Assembly (NCBI RefSeq): GCF_002950945.1
Contig: NZ_CP012673.1
Coordinates: 10,678,501 to 10,742,500, forward strand
Source of the DNA: Sorangium cellulosum
GTDB lineage: Bacteria > Myxococcota_A > Polyangia > Polyangiales > Polyangiaceae
Direction of reading: 5' to 3'
Length of the DNA stretch: 64,000 nt
Shown piece by piece: positions 44,756 to 54,000 of this stretch (positions are counted from its first letter, which is position 1; every line of letters starts with the position of its first letter). A model generated the notes under the pieces. It was not told where the DNA came from and ran no database searches. It was given only the letters and a program-made list of their open reading frames with translations. The translations under genes and the position numbers were made by a program.

Positions 44756-46666
44756 TCACTCGCCTGGGAAGAGCTCCTCGGCGGTCATGTACTTCGCCCC
44801 GAGCGCTCGCGCGAACTCCCGATCGCTCTCCAGGTCGCCGACCATAACCAGGTGCTCGCGCGCGAGCTTATGGCGCTGGATCAGCGATACCCCGAGCCCC
44901 GGCAGGGGCTTGCGGCAGAAGCAGCCGACCGGAAACGCCGGGTGCGGGCAGTACACGACCTCGGCCACGGACAGGCCGAGGAGCTCGATCGTCCTCGAGA
45001 ACGCGGCCAGGACAGCCTCTTCGGTCACCGATCCTTTCGAGATGCCGCTCTGGTTTGACACGAAGAAAAGCGTGTATCCGTCGTTGACCCAGCGCTCCAG
45101 GACCGCGCGCCGACCGGGCAGGAGCTCGACGTCGTCGGGGTCGCGCGGGTAGATTTCGCCGCTCTTTGTCTTTCGCAGCGTGCCGTCGACGTCGAGGAGC
45201 AGGCCCTTGCCCGTGAAGAGCGGATCAACGCGCCGGGCAAACGGGATCTCCTCGACCACCGAGAACCCCTCATCCACGTGCGGCGCCTCGAAATTCGCGG
45301 CCCACCGCGAGAGCGCCTGCGGCGGCGGCAGGTTGGGATCCTCTTTGCCGAGCGCTTTCATGTCCTCCGGCCCGAGCAGCTTGCCGTAGCGCTCGAGGAT
45401 GCGCAGGACGACGTTCGCGTAGGCCTCGTTGATGGGCGTGGCCAGGTACCGGCACCGAACCGGCACGCCGTGCGCGTGTGCCATCCGGAGCACCGCATAG
45501 CGCGACGCGCGCGTCCCGTACGTATTGTCGAGGACCACCCGCGTTTGCCCCGAGGAGAGCAGCTCTCCGAGCTTCTTGACCACGCCGTCGAGCGTGCCGC
45601 CGAGCTCATCGCGGTTCAGGCGCACGTACCCTTTGGCCGTGTAGCGGGCGACCTCCGACGATTTGCCTGCCCCTTGAATTCCCATGATCACGACCACCTC
45701 GGGCGCATCGCCGGGGCCTTCTCCGGGCTCGAGCTTGCGCAGGCCAGCGGGGATCACGGGGGGCGCGACCGAGGCCAGCACATCGGCGCTAGGCGCAAAG
45801 CTGGTCTTCGAGAGGTCGGCTCGATCGCGCGCGGCAAAGGGGACCCGGAGCGCGCGCAAGCAGGAGTCGACGCTCTCCCGCCTGGTCGCCCCGAACAGGG
45901 GAAGGACCGGGGGGCCGAGCTCGAGCAGGGCCGCGAGGGCCGCCTCCTGGGGCGTGATGCTGTGCCGGGCGGCGATGGGCTTGATCGCGCGGTTCTTGAG
46001 GAGGCTATCGACCTTGGCGTGACCGCCGAGCGGCCGGTGGGCGAGGAACGGGATGCCCATTTGCTTGGCGAGTTCGAAGAGGCCTCGGGCGGCGCTGCCG
46101 CGATCGAGGACGCTCAGCTCCTCCTGGACGGCCCGCACCGGAAAGTGCCGCTCGGCCTGGCGGACCTCTGCGATGGAGGTGTTGCTGAGGCCGAGGTGCT
46201 CGATGAGGCCCTCTTTCTGGAGCTCGGCGAGGGCGGCGAGGCTCTCTTCGAGGGGGGTCTTGGGGTCGGTCACGTGGAGGAGGAGCATGAAAATCCGCGA
46301 GACGCCGAGCGCCTTCAGGCTGCCCTCGACCGTGCGGCGCAGGTGGTCGCGGCTGCCGTTCGGGACCCATCGCCCTTTGGGTCGGGTGAGGCCCGCCTTG
46401 GTGATAACGCGCACGTCGTCGCGCGGGCCGGACCACGCGTCGAGCGCCTTGCGGACGAGGCGCTCTCCATAGTGGACCTCGCGGTCGGTGAGGCAGTAGG
46501 AGTCGGCGGTGTCGAGGAGGCGTATGCCTTGATCGAGGGCAACGTGGATGACGGCGATCGCGTCCTCTTCTGAGGGGCGCCCCTCCGTGGCCAGCCGGAG
46601 CAGGCCGAGGCCGAGGGGAACGTCGAGGGGGCCTAGGACACCGTAGGGCGAGGGGGCGGGAGTCAC
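44756..46666 (-). CDS. three-domain fusion: aldo/keto reductase, P-loop kinase, HAD phosphatase
   Basis: A 636-aa protein. Residues 8-300 form an aldo/keto reductase with the tetrad Asp52, Tyr57, Lys90, His131 (LLDTADSY, VITKAG, LLLHV). Residues 322-470 form a polynucleotide-kinase-like P-loop domain: Walker A GIQGAGKSS (329-337), LNRDELGG, VVLDNTYGTR. Residues 485-630 form a HAD phosphatase: LLLDVDGTLRKT, VSNQSGI, the zinc site CPHPAFPVGCFC (573-584) as in GmhB/HisB-type enzymes, and VGDLESD. The kinase-HAD pair recalls Pnkp-type 5'-kinase/3'-phosphatase end repair; the reductase partner is unexpected. Start is GTG at 46666 without a strong ribosome site. Every catalytic motif looks intact. 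Confidence 0.88.
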   Translation of the reverse strand: MTPAPSPYGVLGPLDVPLGLGLLRLATEGRPSEEDAIAVIHVALDQGIRLLDTADSYCLTDREVHYGERLVRKALDAWSGPRDDVRVITKAGLTRPKGRWVPNGSRDHLRRTVEGSLKALGVSRIFMLLLHVTDPKTPLEESLAALAELQKEGLIEHLGLSNTSIAEVRQAERHFPVRAVQEELSVLDRGSAARGLFELAKQMGIPFLAHRPLGGHAKVDSLLKNRAIKPIAARHSITPQEAALAALLELGPPVLPLFGATRRESVDSCLRALRVPFAARDRADLSKTSFAPSADVLASVAPPVIPAGLRKLEPGEGPGDAPEVVVIMGIQGAGKSSEVARYTAKGYVRLNRDELGGTLDGVVKKLGELLSSGQTRVVLDNTYGTRASRYAVLRMAHAHGVPVRCRYLATPINEAYANVVLRILERYGKLLGPEDMKALGKEDPNLPPPQALSRWAANFEAPHVDEGFSVVEEIPFARRVDPLFTGKGLLLDVDGTLRKTKSGEIYPRDPDDVELLPGRRAVLERWVNDGYTLFFVSNQSGISKGSVTEEAVLAAFSRTIELLGLSVAEVVYCPHPAFPVGCFCRKPLPGLGVSLIQRHKLAREHLVMVGDLESDREFARALGAKYMTAEELFPGE

Positions 46667-46869
46667 GGAGACGCTGACGTAGCCAGGTCCGCGGCTCGAT
46701 GCAAGCGCTAGCGCTGATGTTGCAGGGGCCCGGCGGCGTGCGCAGCGAGCGGCCCTCGACGGGCCTGCGCTGCGCGCCGCGATGGCCGATATCGTGGCGC
46801 TCGTGCTCGCTCCGCCATCCAGTCGGCCTCGGAGACGTCGCCGACCGCAACGCTGCCAGCGGGCTCTGG

Positions 46870-48459
46870 CTACGGCCCGAACGCGCCGATGGTGAGCTTC
46901 GGGCCGTCGCTGCGCGCGTTGGCCTTCTGGTGCAGCACATACTGGTGCTCCACCGCCGGAAGACCGTCGAGCGCGGCGCCGGCGCCGACGAGCGGCGCGC
47001 TCGCGGCCGGGATGAAGTCGCTATCTTGCGCCGACGCGAACGGCAGGTCGACGCCGAAGATCGAGCCGTCGAGTCCGTCCACCTTCCCGAGCACCTTGAC
47101 GCCCGGGACCGGATCGAACGCCGTCCATCCCTGCGTGACCCAGTTCCCGGCGAGGGTGAGGATCCCGGCGGCCACATTGTCACGGTCCCCGAGGAAGGTG
47201 ACCGCGCGGATGTCGGTCGGCCCCTGGCTGCTGGCGAACACGTTGTTCCGCGCATGGATCCGCTCGTCGTTGGTCGACGCCTCGAACACCGCGGAGCGCT
47301 CGTAGTCCCGGTACCCCTCGTTCTTGACGAAGACGGTGTTGGAGAAGAAGTGGAGCGTGCCCTTCCGGTAGTACTCGGTCTGACCGCTATCCCCGCCATA
47401 GTGGATCATGGAGGGTCCATAGCCGGTGCGGAGGAGCATGTTGCCGTAGACGAAGGTCTCGTGGAACGACGAGGTCTCGATGTTGTCGGTCGCCTCCTGC
47501 GCGTCCACGAGGTCGATCAGGTGGGCGCCGTCCTCGATCCAGTTGTAGCGGATCACGACGCCGGCCGAGCGCTCCTTGATGTTGTTGCCGTTGCCGCCGC
47601 GCGTGGGGCCGAAGCGGTTGAACTGGTAAACGACGTTGGACGCCTCGTTGTAGACGTTGTGCTCGTTGTAGTCCGTCAGGCTGCCGTTGTCGTGGATGTA
47701 GTTCGACTCGATGAGCACGTCCTCGACCAGGATCTCCCCGCCGCCCGTGCCGATGAAGAGGCCGTTGGCGTTCTCGTGCACCTCGCAGCCGCGAATCGTC
47801 ACGTGGTGGCCGCGCTCCACGAAGATGCCGGCCGCGTTGCTCGCGTAGGACGCCGCCGACCCTGCCTTGTCGGTGAAGCGGAAGGGGGTCGACGCGTTCT
47901 TGATCTCGAGCCCTTCGATCGTGATGTGGCTGGGCTGGAGCTCGTACGGGTCGTCGTGCTTGTGGCCGACGATGACGAGCCCCCTGACCTGGTGGCCGTC
48001 AAAGGGAAAGTCGAGCTCGGGTCGGGTGGTGGCGCCCTCGCCGTCGATCACCGGCAGCTCGCCGCCCGGCCCCGGGACGCCGCAGACCCGGATCGGCTGC
48101 TCTGCGGTCCCCTGCCCTCCGAGCATAATTTTCTCGTGGTACCCTTCGGCGCGCCAGAAGATGCGCACGGTATCGCCGGCGACGAGCGACTCGAGCGGCA
48201 CATCGCCGATCGTCGCGAACTCCTTGCCGGGGCCGACCTGGTAGTCCTTGCCGCTCCCGACGTGGGTGCATGCGATCTGGACCGGGGGAATGGCGGCGGG
48301 CGGCGGGGGTGCCGCGGGGCTGTCCGTCGTCGTTCCGTCGGGCGTCGTTCCGTCGGGCGTCGTTCCGTCGGGCGTCGTTCCCTCGAGTGTCGTTCCGCCG
48401 AGCTCGCCGGTGCAGCCGGCGGCGAGGAGCAAACCCGTCATGCAAGCTCGAACTCTCAC
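46870..48459 (-). CDS. right-handed beta-helix lipoprotein (pectate-lyase-like fold)
   Basis: A 529-aa protein starting at GTG 48459, chosen because AGGAGG lies 8 nt upstream. A very short signal (VRVRACMTGLLLAAGC) ends in a lipobox at Cys16. Tandem TTPDG repeats and a Pro-rich linker follow. From about residue 60 the chain has the regular Asn/Gly/Ile pattern of a parallel beta-helix: HITIEGLEIKNAS, HHVTIRGCEVHENANGLFIG, VLIESNYIHDNG. Similar proteins are polysaccharide lyases or adhesins. No lyase catalytic residues are certain. It should act at the cell surface. Confidence 0.82.
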   Translation of the reverse strand: MRVRACMTGLLLAAGCTGELGGTTLEGTTPDGTTPDGTTPDGTTTDSPAAPPPPAAIPPVQIACTHVGSGKDYQVGPGKEFATIGDVPLESLVAGDTVRIFWRAEGYHEKIMLGGQGTAEQPIRVCGVPGPGGELPVIDGEGATTRPELDFPFDGHQVRGLVIVGHKHDDPYELQPSHITIEGLEIKNASTPFRFTDKAGSAASYASNAAGIFVERGHHVTIRGCEVHENANGLFIGTGGGEILVEDVLIESNYIHDNGSLTDYNEHNVYNEASNVVYQFNRFGPTRGGNGNNIKERSAGVVIRYNWIEDGAHLIDLVDAQEATDNIETSSFHETFVYGNMLLRTGYGPSMIHYGGDSGQTEYYRKGTLHFFSNTVFVKNEGYRDYERSAVFEASTNDERIHARNNVFASSQGPTDIRAVTFLGDRDNVAAGILTLAGNWVTQGWTAFDPVPGVKVLGKVDGLDGSIFGVDLPFASAQDSDFIPAASAPLVGAGAALDGLPAVEHQYVLHQKANARSDGPKLTIGAFGP

Positions 48460-48720
48460 CGATCGTTCCTCCTCATCCCCTGGAAAGCCACACTGCAGTT
48501 TTCCAGGAAAGGGTGCGCGCCCGCGCACGGTTGTGGCAAGATGACACGATGACGGCGGTTGTCATGCAGCCAATTGCTGCTGAGTTCGCGAGATTGTGTG
48601 ATTTGGGTGGCAGGATGTGGCACCAGCGTTGCGAACTCGGCCGTGTGTTGACCCGGCGGCACTGCTGGAGCGCCTGGAACCACGGCTCGGCAACCTGGGC
48701 TTGCCGGTCGAACGCCAGAT

Positions 48721-48867
48721 CGAGGCCCGGTATCGAACACCTGGACCACGACGGGGCCGATGAACCAGGGCCGTATGTGGTATGCCAACGTGACGCCCCT
48801 GCTCGCGGACGGCAGGGTGATGGCCGTGGGCCACTCCGACACGAGCGTCGAGATCTACACCCCCTGA
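48721..48867 (+). pseudogene. kelch/galactose-oxidase-like fragment
   Basis: The plus frame reads PVSNTWTTTGPMNQGRMWY, then ANVTPLLADGRVMAVGH and VEIYTP before a stop. This is one recognisable kelch-type blade as in galactose-oxidase-like proteins. No further blades occur on either side, so it is a relic of a larger gene. The rest of the 48460-49003 gap shows nothing else. Confidence 0.68.
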
Positions 48868-49003
48868 CGCCAGCGCATCCTCGCGGAGGAGATGGCGCGC
48901 GACCTCGGGCGGTGCCGCGTCCGCCCGGCCTTCGCCATCTCGTGCGGGCGAGGTGCTCGCTCCGCGCCTCGGCGATTTAGAGCGGGATCTCCGCCGCGCG
49001 GAG

Positions 49004-49639
49004 CTAGCCCTGGGTCCGCGTGGCGGGCTCGCACCAGCACCCGTTGTTCCCCGTGACGCAGCGGTCACCCACCTTGCAGCAGCAGGTGTAGCTGCCCTCG
49101 CTGCAAGCCGCGCCCGGACACACGGTGATGACACCGATGCGCCAGAGGGCCTGCTGAGATTCACCCAGCGTGTCGTCCTCGGCGGTGGCGGCGCTTCTCT
49201 CGCCCAGGAGCTTCTTCATCATGCCCGGCTCGATCAGGGCGAGCATCACCGCTTGCTCCGACACAACCGCCTCAGGGGCGACCAGCTGCCCCGAGTTCGT
49301 GTAGGACGTCAGGCCATCGAACCGCGTGAGCGACATGTGGCCGTCGTCGGTCCAGGTGAGGTTCAGCCAGCGGTCCGCCCCGTCGCGGACCTCGATCGAG
49401 CCGCCGTCGTTCATCGTGGCGCTCTCGACATGGTACGTCTCGCCGCGCGCCACGGCGCGCCAGCTGTTCTCCTGCAAACCGCGGTGCTCCTCGTGGAACT
49501 CGACGGCGAAGGACTCCCCGGTCAGGGTGGTCGCAGAGAGCGTGATGGGCGCCGAAGCGCCTTCCACGACCTCTTCTTGAGGGCCGCAGGCGACCAGGGA
49601 GACAGCCATCGAAAGGAGAACGCAGTGGGTGATCTTCAT
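49004..49639 (-). CDS. lipoprotein with Cys-rich C-terminus, family unknown
   Basis: A 211-aa protein. Signal and lipobox are clear (LVACG, Cys19). The central part, residues 30-150, looks like a beta-rich domain (SWRAVARGETYHVESATMND). The last 45 residues contain ten cysteines, including CPGAAC, CCC and CWC, ending at CEPATRTQG. This could be a disulfide-knotted or metal-binding module, or a cyclised-peptide-like tail. I recognise no family. Choosing the ATG at 49639 rests on the signal peptide; the frame upstream is low-complexity. Confidence 0.75.
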   Translation of the reverse strand: MKITHCVLLSMAVSLVACGPQEEVVEGASAPITLSATTLTGESFAVEFHEEHRGLQENSWRAVARGETYHVESATMNDGGSIEVRDGADRWLNLTWTDDGHMSLTRFDGLTSYTNSGQLVAPEAVVSEQAVMLALIEPGMMKKLLGERSAATAEDDTLGESQQALWRIGVITVCPGAACSEGSYTCCCKVGDRCVTGNNGCWCEPATRTQG

Positions 49640-50450
49640 GGTTCGTTTCTCTTCGAAAAGGGTGGATGAACAGGCGGAGCTGGGCTTCCCTGCTCCGCCG
49701 GCGAGCTGCGATGGTCGAGCGCCACGTGCGCTCAGGTCGGCGATGACCTCGAGCGCCTTCGCGCGCTGTCGGGTCGCATTGCAGGCGCTGTGCCCCGGGA
49801 TCCACCGATGAGGATCCCGCGTCGCGTGCGCAGCATTCCGACCTCGGGCGGCCGCCAGGGAGCTCCCGCGCTCTGACCCGGGTCTGCGCAAGTTGCGCAA
49901 ATCCGAGGAGGTTGCGCAGACTCTAGCGCAACGGGCGCGGAGGCCTCGCGGGCCGAGGGCGACGAGACGCGGCGGGACCTCGCGCACGAGCCCGCGCCCA
50001 CGGCAGCAGGGCGCAGGCAGCGCAGGCGCGCGAGGTCATCAGGCGTCGGCGATGCCGCTGGCGCTCGCCGGGCGCTCGGGCCCACCGGCCTGCCGGGGCG
50101 CCGTCCCTTCGGTCCTCTCGCCCGCTCCGCCCTCTGGCCCGGAGATGCACGAGGCCGGGGACCGGAGGCGCGCTCGTTCCGACTCACGTCCGAGGACCGC
50201 TCCCGGTCCTGGAGCGACGATGCATCCCTCTCACAGTACCTCGATGCCCCCTCCGGCCTCGACCCGGCGGCGGCGCGCGTCCGCCGGGCTGGACCCGCGC
50301 CACACGCTGCTCGTCTCGTGCTTCGACGCCGCGCTTCCCGTCGAGGCCATGGGGCTCTCGGCGCGAGCGAACCCCTGCGCGCACATGCGATCGCCGGCGC
50401 ACCTCGTGGCGCCCGCAGGCTGTGGCGTGGAGGCGGCCCCTTCGACCGCC

Positions 50451-50550
50451 GTGACCGATCCGTCGCCTCGCGCGGCCGTGGTCGCCTCGCTCGCCAGCAC
50501 CCTGCGCCGCGCCGTCGCCCTCGGGGATGAGGTGGCGGCCCGGGCGAGGC
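50451..50550 (+). pseudogene. truncated copy of small RAAV-ASLAST protein
   Basis: GTG-started frame reading RAAVVASLASTLRRAVALGD then EVAAR, nearly identical in DNA and protein to the intact small ORF at 53576-53722. The similarity ends abruptly after EVAAR, about half-way through the intact version. Confidence 0.6.
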
Positions 50551-50787
50551 CGTGGTCGGCGTCTCTCTGCGGGCCCCGGTCAATCTGCGTTCCCGATGAC
50601 ACCGTCGAGATACTCGGCGCATCGGTGCGCTGCGACGTATTTCCCCTTCTGAATGATTGCTGGGACATAGACCTGGAGTTCGGGGTAGCGGGCACCGAGC
50701 AGTGGACCTGGGATGTTGATTATCAGCGGGTAGCGCACGACGTCGTGTCGCTGTCAACGGCGGCGCTTCCGCTCGTTCCAACTGCAC

Positions 50788-50922
50788 TCACGTATTTGCA
50801 GGAGGACATCTGTAGCCGCACTCCGACGCGGTGTTCACCACGAGCAGCACCTTGCCCCGGTAGTCGCCGAGGGAGCGGTCCTGTCCGTCGATGGTCTTCA
50901 CGGTGAAGTCGTAGATCGACAT
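50788..50922 (-). pseudogene. glutathione peroxidase, N-terminal fragment
   Basis: The minus frame starts MSIYDFTVKTIDGQDRSLGD and continues YRGKVLLVVNTASECGY, a normal glutathione peroxidase beginning with Cys in place of selenocysteine at the active site. It then runs into unrelated sequence and stops within eight residues, so the catalytic Gln and Trp regions are missing. A ribosome site (AAGGAAAGGCCC) is still present. Confidence 0.85.
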
Positions 50923-51135
50923 GGGCCTTTCCTTCCTGAGCAGCGCCGGGCGTGAGCTCCGGCGAGGGCTGATGGATGTCCTTTCCACACCCCGGCACGC
51001 AGGCGAGGACGGTCGAGGTGGTCAGGACCAGTCCGCACCGGAGCATGCGCGGCGCGCTCTTCATGTCGGCCGCGTCGAGCAGGAACGCGCTCCGCGCGCG
51101 GTTGCGCCCGGACGCGGCCGGGATACGATGCCCAT

Positions 51136-52053
51136 GTGCCCGTCGAAGCCGATCTCGAGCCCGCCGAGCTCCGGCGCTTCATCGCCGTGGCCGAGGAACG
51201 CAGCTTCCGTCGCGCCGCCGAGCGCCTGGGTATCGCCCAGCCTCCGCTCTCGCGGTGCATCGCGCAGCTCGAAGACAAGCTGCGGACGCGGCTCTTGAAC
51301 CGGACCACGCGCCAGGTGTCCCTCACCCCGGCGGGCGTCGTCCTGCTCGAGCAGGCGCGCCAGGTCCTCGATGCGACGGCGGCCGCGGCGCGCCGGACGG
51401 CGCGCGCGGGGCTCCCTCGGGCCCACCTGGTGGTCGCGCTCAAGCCGGGGAACGGCGGGCGCCTCCTGCGCCGGCTCGTCGAGCACCACAAGCGCTCAGG
51501 ATCGCAGGTACGCATCGAGGTGCTCGTCAGCGGGTGGGGGGAGCAAGCCGCGATGCTGGCCGACGGCCGCGCCGACGTGGCGTTCTTGCGAGGACCCATC
51601 ACCACGCCAGGCATCGACGCCGAGCCGTTGTTCATCGAGCCCCGCTGCGTCGCGCTCGCCGCGACGCACCCGCTCGCGGGCAGACGCGTGCTGCGCCGCG
51701 AAGATCTGGCACGGGATCCCGTTCCGGTGTGGCCTGCGGCGAGCGCGGAGCTCGCCGCGTACCGCGCCGCGGTCGACAGGAGCGACGACGCACCCCGCGG
51801 CCCGGTCGTCCACGACGCGAGCCAGCTCCTCGAGGCCGTGGCGCTGGGCCAGGGGGTAGCGTTCGTCCCCGCCTCCAGCGCCACGCTCTACGCGCGTCAC
51901 GACGTGAAGTACGTGAGGATGGCGGGTATCGCGGCGAGCACGCTGTACGTTGCGTGGCCGGACAGATGTCGTTCCAAGGAGGTCGCCCGCTTCGTGCGGC
52001 TCGCCGTGGAGGTCGCGTCGAGCCTCGAAGGGAACGCTGAGGAGCTCGCGTGA
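51136..52053 (+). CDS. LysR-family transcriptional regulator
   Basis: A 305-aa regulator. The winged helix-turn-helix is residues 10-68 (LRRFIAVAEERSFRRAAERLG, IAQPPLSRCIAQLE); the remainder is a periplasmic-binding-protein-like effector domain (VEHHKRSGSQVRIEVLV, ALGQGVAFVP). The start is GTG at 51136. It is convergent, 12 bp apart, with the quinone oxidoreductase gene, so the usual divergent target arrangement is absent; the promoter it faces is that of the peroxidase relic at 50.9 kb. Confidence 0.92.
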   Translation: MPVEADLEPAELRRFIAVAEERSFRRAAERLGIAQPPLSRCIAQLEDKLRTRLLNRTTRQVSLTPAGVVLLEQARQVLDATAAAARRTARAGLPRAHLVVALKPGNGGRLLRRLVEHHKRSGSQVRIEVLVSGWGEQAAMLADGRADVAFLRGPITTPGIDAEPLFIEPRCVALAATHPLAGRRVLRREDLARDPVPVWPAASAELAAYRAAVDRSDDAPRGPVVHDASQLLEAVALGQGVAFVPASSATLYARHDVKYVRMAGIAASTLYVAWPDRCRSKEVARFVRLAVEVASSLEGNAEELA

Positions 52054-52065
52054 GGCAGCGCCTGA

Positions 52066-53133
52066 TCAGGGCCGGATCACGGTCATCTTGAAGGGACCGC
52101 CGTTCGCGGCAGCGTGCGCGACGGCCTCGTTCACGCGATCCAGACCGAACTCCGTGATGTCCCAGTGGTCCAGTGTCACGAGGCCGGACCGGATGAGGCC
52201 CACCAGGCGCACGGCGGCCTCGCGTGGAAACATCCACTGGCCACGAAGCGTGATGCAGTTGCGCATCAGGTGCCGGTAAGGCAGCTCCAGTCCGACCGCG
52301 ACACCTCCCATGAGCACGATTGTCCCATGCGGTCGCACCGTCATCGCGGCGGCGCGCACCGCGGCCGCGGGAGCCGAGGGCGGCAACAGGTCCAGCACCC
52401 GGTCGATCGGGCCCGGCGCTGCTTGCAGCATCCGCTTCCGGTCGTCCTCCTCGCTGCCGAGGAGCTTCACGGCGCGGACGCGGCGACCGAAACGACGGGT
52501 CAGATCCTCGAGCGCCTCTTCGTTTCGGCCCGGTGCAATGACGCAGGCCGCCCCCATCGCCAGGGCGAGCGCGACGCCGGCGCTGCCGAAGTTGCCGGTG
52601 GCGCCGCTGATCAGGATCGTCTCTCCTGCCTGCAAGTTCGCCGCGAGGAGCCCGCCATACGGCACGAGCAGCGTGTTCAGCGCGCACCATCGCGCAGCGT
52701 CCGCGGTGTCGATCGCGCCGAGCCGGACGGCGTTCTCGGTCGGGATCATGATTCGTTCGGCGAAGGGGCCATGGCGGAAATGCGCTTGCAGGCGCAGGCC
52801 ACCTTCGCCCCCCGCGGTCCACCCTTGCAGCAAGATGTCGGGGGACAACGCATCGTCGCGCGACCGTACGGTCGGGTCGCAGGCGACCCAGTCGCCGGCG
52901 GCGAGGCGTGTCGCGTCCGGCCCGACGGCGCGCACGCGGCCGACCGCGCCGATTCCCGGAGCGAGCGGCAGATCCAGCAAGTAGTTGCGCGCGCCGCTGA
53001 AGGCTTCGTTTGCATAGGAGACCACCGAGGCAGCCATGACATCGACGATGACCTCCCCCGTGCCCAGGATCGGGTCTGGCAAGGTCTCGATGGCGAGGGG
53101 GGAACCAAACGCTTTCAAAACGGCAGCTTTCAT
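52066..53133 (-). CDS. zinc-type alcohol dehydrogenase/quinone oxidoreductase family protein
   Basis: A 355-aa medium-chain reductase, NAD(P)H-dependent. The GroES-like start MKAAVLKAFGSPLAIETLPD and the glycine-rich cofactor loop ISGATGNFGSAGVALALAMG are clear. Catalytic zinc ligands are not obvious (no GHE motif), which points to the quinone-reductase or crotonyl-reductase side of the family. AGGAGGAGACGATC gives a strong ribosome site. Substrate unknown. Confidence 0.9.
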   Translation of the reverse strand: MKAAVLKAFGSPLAIETLPDPILGTGEVIVDVMAASVVSYANEAFSGARNYLLDLPLAPGIGAVGRVRAVGPDATRLAAGDWVACDPTVRSRDDALSPDILLQGWTAGGEGGLRLQAHFRHGPFAERIMIPTENAVRLGAIDTADAARWCALNTLLVPYGGLLAANLQAGETILISGATGNFGSAGVALALAMGAACVIAPGRNEEALEDLTRRFGRRVRAVKLLGSEEDDRKRMLQAAPGPIDRVLDLLPPSAPAAAVRAAAMTVRPHGTIVLMGGVAVGLELPYRHLMRNCITLRGQWMFPREAAVRLVGLIRSGLVTLDHWDITEFGLDRVNEAVAHAAANGGPFKMTVIRP

Positions 53134-53575
53134 GATCGTCTCCTCCTGCTGGCACGGGGCCGCTCTCGCAGGCCTCTCGTTCGCGTCAGGTCCTCGAGCC
53201 TCAGCACGGGCCAAGGCGTGCCGCCGGAGGCAGCGCCCCTCCCGCGTCCTCGCCGAGCAAGCCGGTGCTCCGAACCTCGAGCGACATGACCGCCGTATGG
53301 ACCGCTCGGCGCGCGAGCGCCAATGCTGGAGGCGCGCGGATTGATACCGCGAGCGCATCAATGGCCAGTACGCGGGTGCGCCCAGCGAGGCCGCCAAGCA
53401 GGCGACCCATGTGGCGCACCGAGATTCCTGGCGGGACTGTTCCGCGGGGGCGAACCGTCGCGATCCGTGGGATCCTCCGGGATTTTGGGAGAGCGTGACG
53501 ACGGATCGCACTCCCTCGGGGGGCATGGCCCCAACCCGGGCCCAGCGGTCAAGCCCCGGGCCTGGGGAGCTCGCC
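53134..53575. other. intergenic, nothing recognised
   Basis: About 440 bp upstream of the quinone oxidoreductase gene. Frames on both strands lack family signatures. It should contain the promoter of the minus-strand gene. Confidence 0.45.
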
Positions 53576-53722
53576 GTGACCGAGCCGGTACGGGCGGCCG
53601 TGATCGCCTCGCTCGCCAGCACCCTGAGCCGCGCCGTCGCCCTCGGAGATGAGGTGGCCGCCCGGGTCGTTCACGAAGCGCTCGGTCGGCTGCTCGGGCT
53701 GCCGGTGGCACCACAGGGGTGA
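53576..53722 (+). CDS. small protein, family unknown (48 aa)
   Basis: A GTG-started 48-codon frame: an amphipathic helix RAAVIASLASTLSRAVALGD, then VVHEALGRLLG and a short tail. A nearly identical but truncated copy is at 50451, so the sequence has been duplicated. The protein-like helix favours a real gene, but there is no ribosome site I trust and it may itself be a fragment. Confidence 0.4.
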   Translation: MTEPVRAAVIASLASTLSRAVALGDEVAARVVHEALGRLLGLPVAPQG

Positions 53723-54000
53723 GCAAGCTTGGGCCGAACGTCGAGCCCGCCGCTCGCGTCGACGCGCTGCCGGAGCCTTGCCGCTCGCCAGCGCCCGGCC
53801 TCGACGCGGTGGAGCTGCTGCCGCGGGCCGTGGGTCGCGGCGTCGCCTTCGTGCCCGGCGCGGCCTTCGATGCGGACGCGGCGGACGTGTGCACGCTGCG
53901 CCTGTCCTTCGTCACCGCTTCGGTGGAGCCGATCGACGCCGGGATCGCGGCGCTCGCCGCTATGATCCGCGAGGACCTCGCGAGAACCTCGCTATGCTGA
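53719..54000 (+). pseudogene. aminotransferase/MocR-type C-terminal fragment
   Basis: From about 53810 the frame reads GRGVAFVPGAAFDADAADV, then TLRLSFVTASVEPIDAGIAA and LAAMIRE. This is the C-terminal end of a fold-type I PLP aminotransferase as found in MocR/PdxR regulators (VxFVPGxxF and LRLSF signatures). The PLP-Lys region and everything before it are missing. Its stop overlaps the GST start. Confidence 0.75.

Larger units (their letters stand above)
49640..51135. other. degraded intergenic region with gene relics
   Basis: About 1.5 kb. It holds a truncated copy of a small ORF (50451-50550, related to 53576-53722) and a glutathione peroxidase start (50788-50922). It also has a lower-GC stretch (about 50580-50800) whose plus frame (VPDDTVEILGASVRC, LLNDCWDIDLEFGVAG) looks like real protein but matches no family I know. 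The remainder gives only Arg/Ala/Pro-rich shadow frames. Confidence 0.55.
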
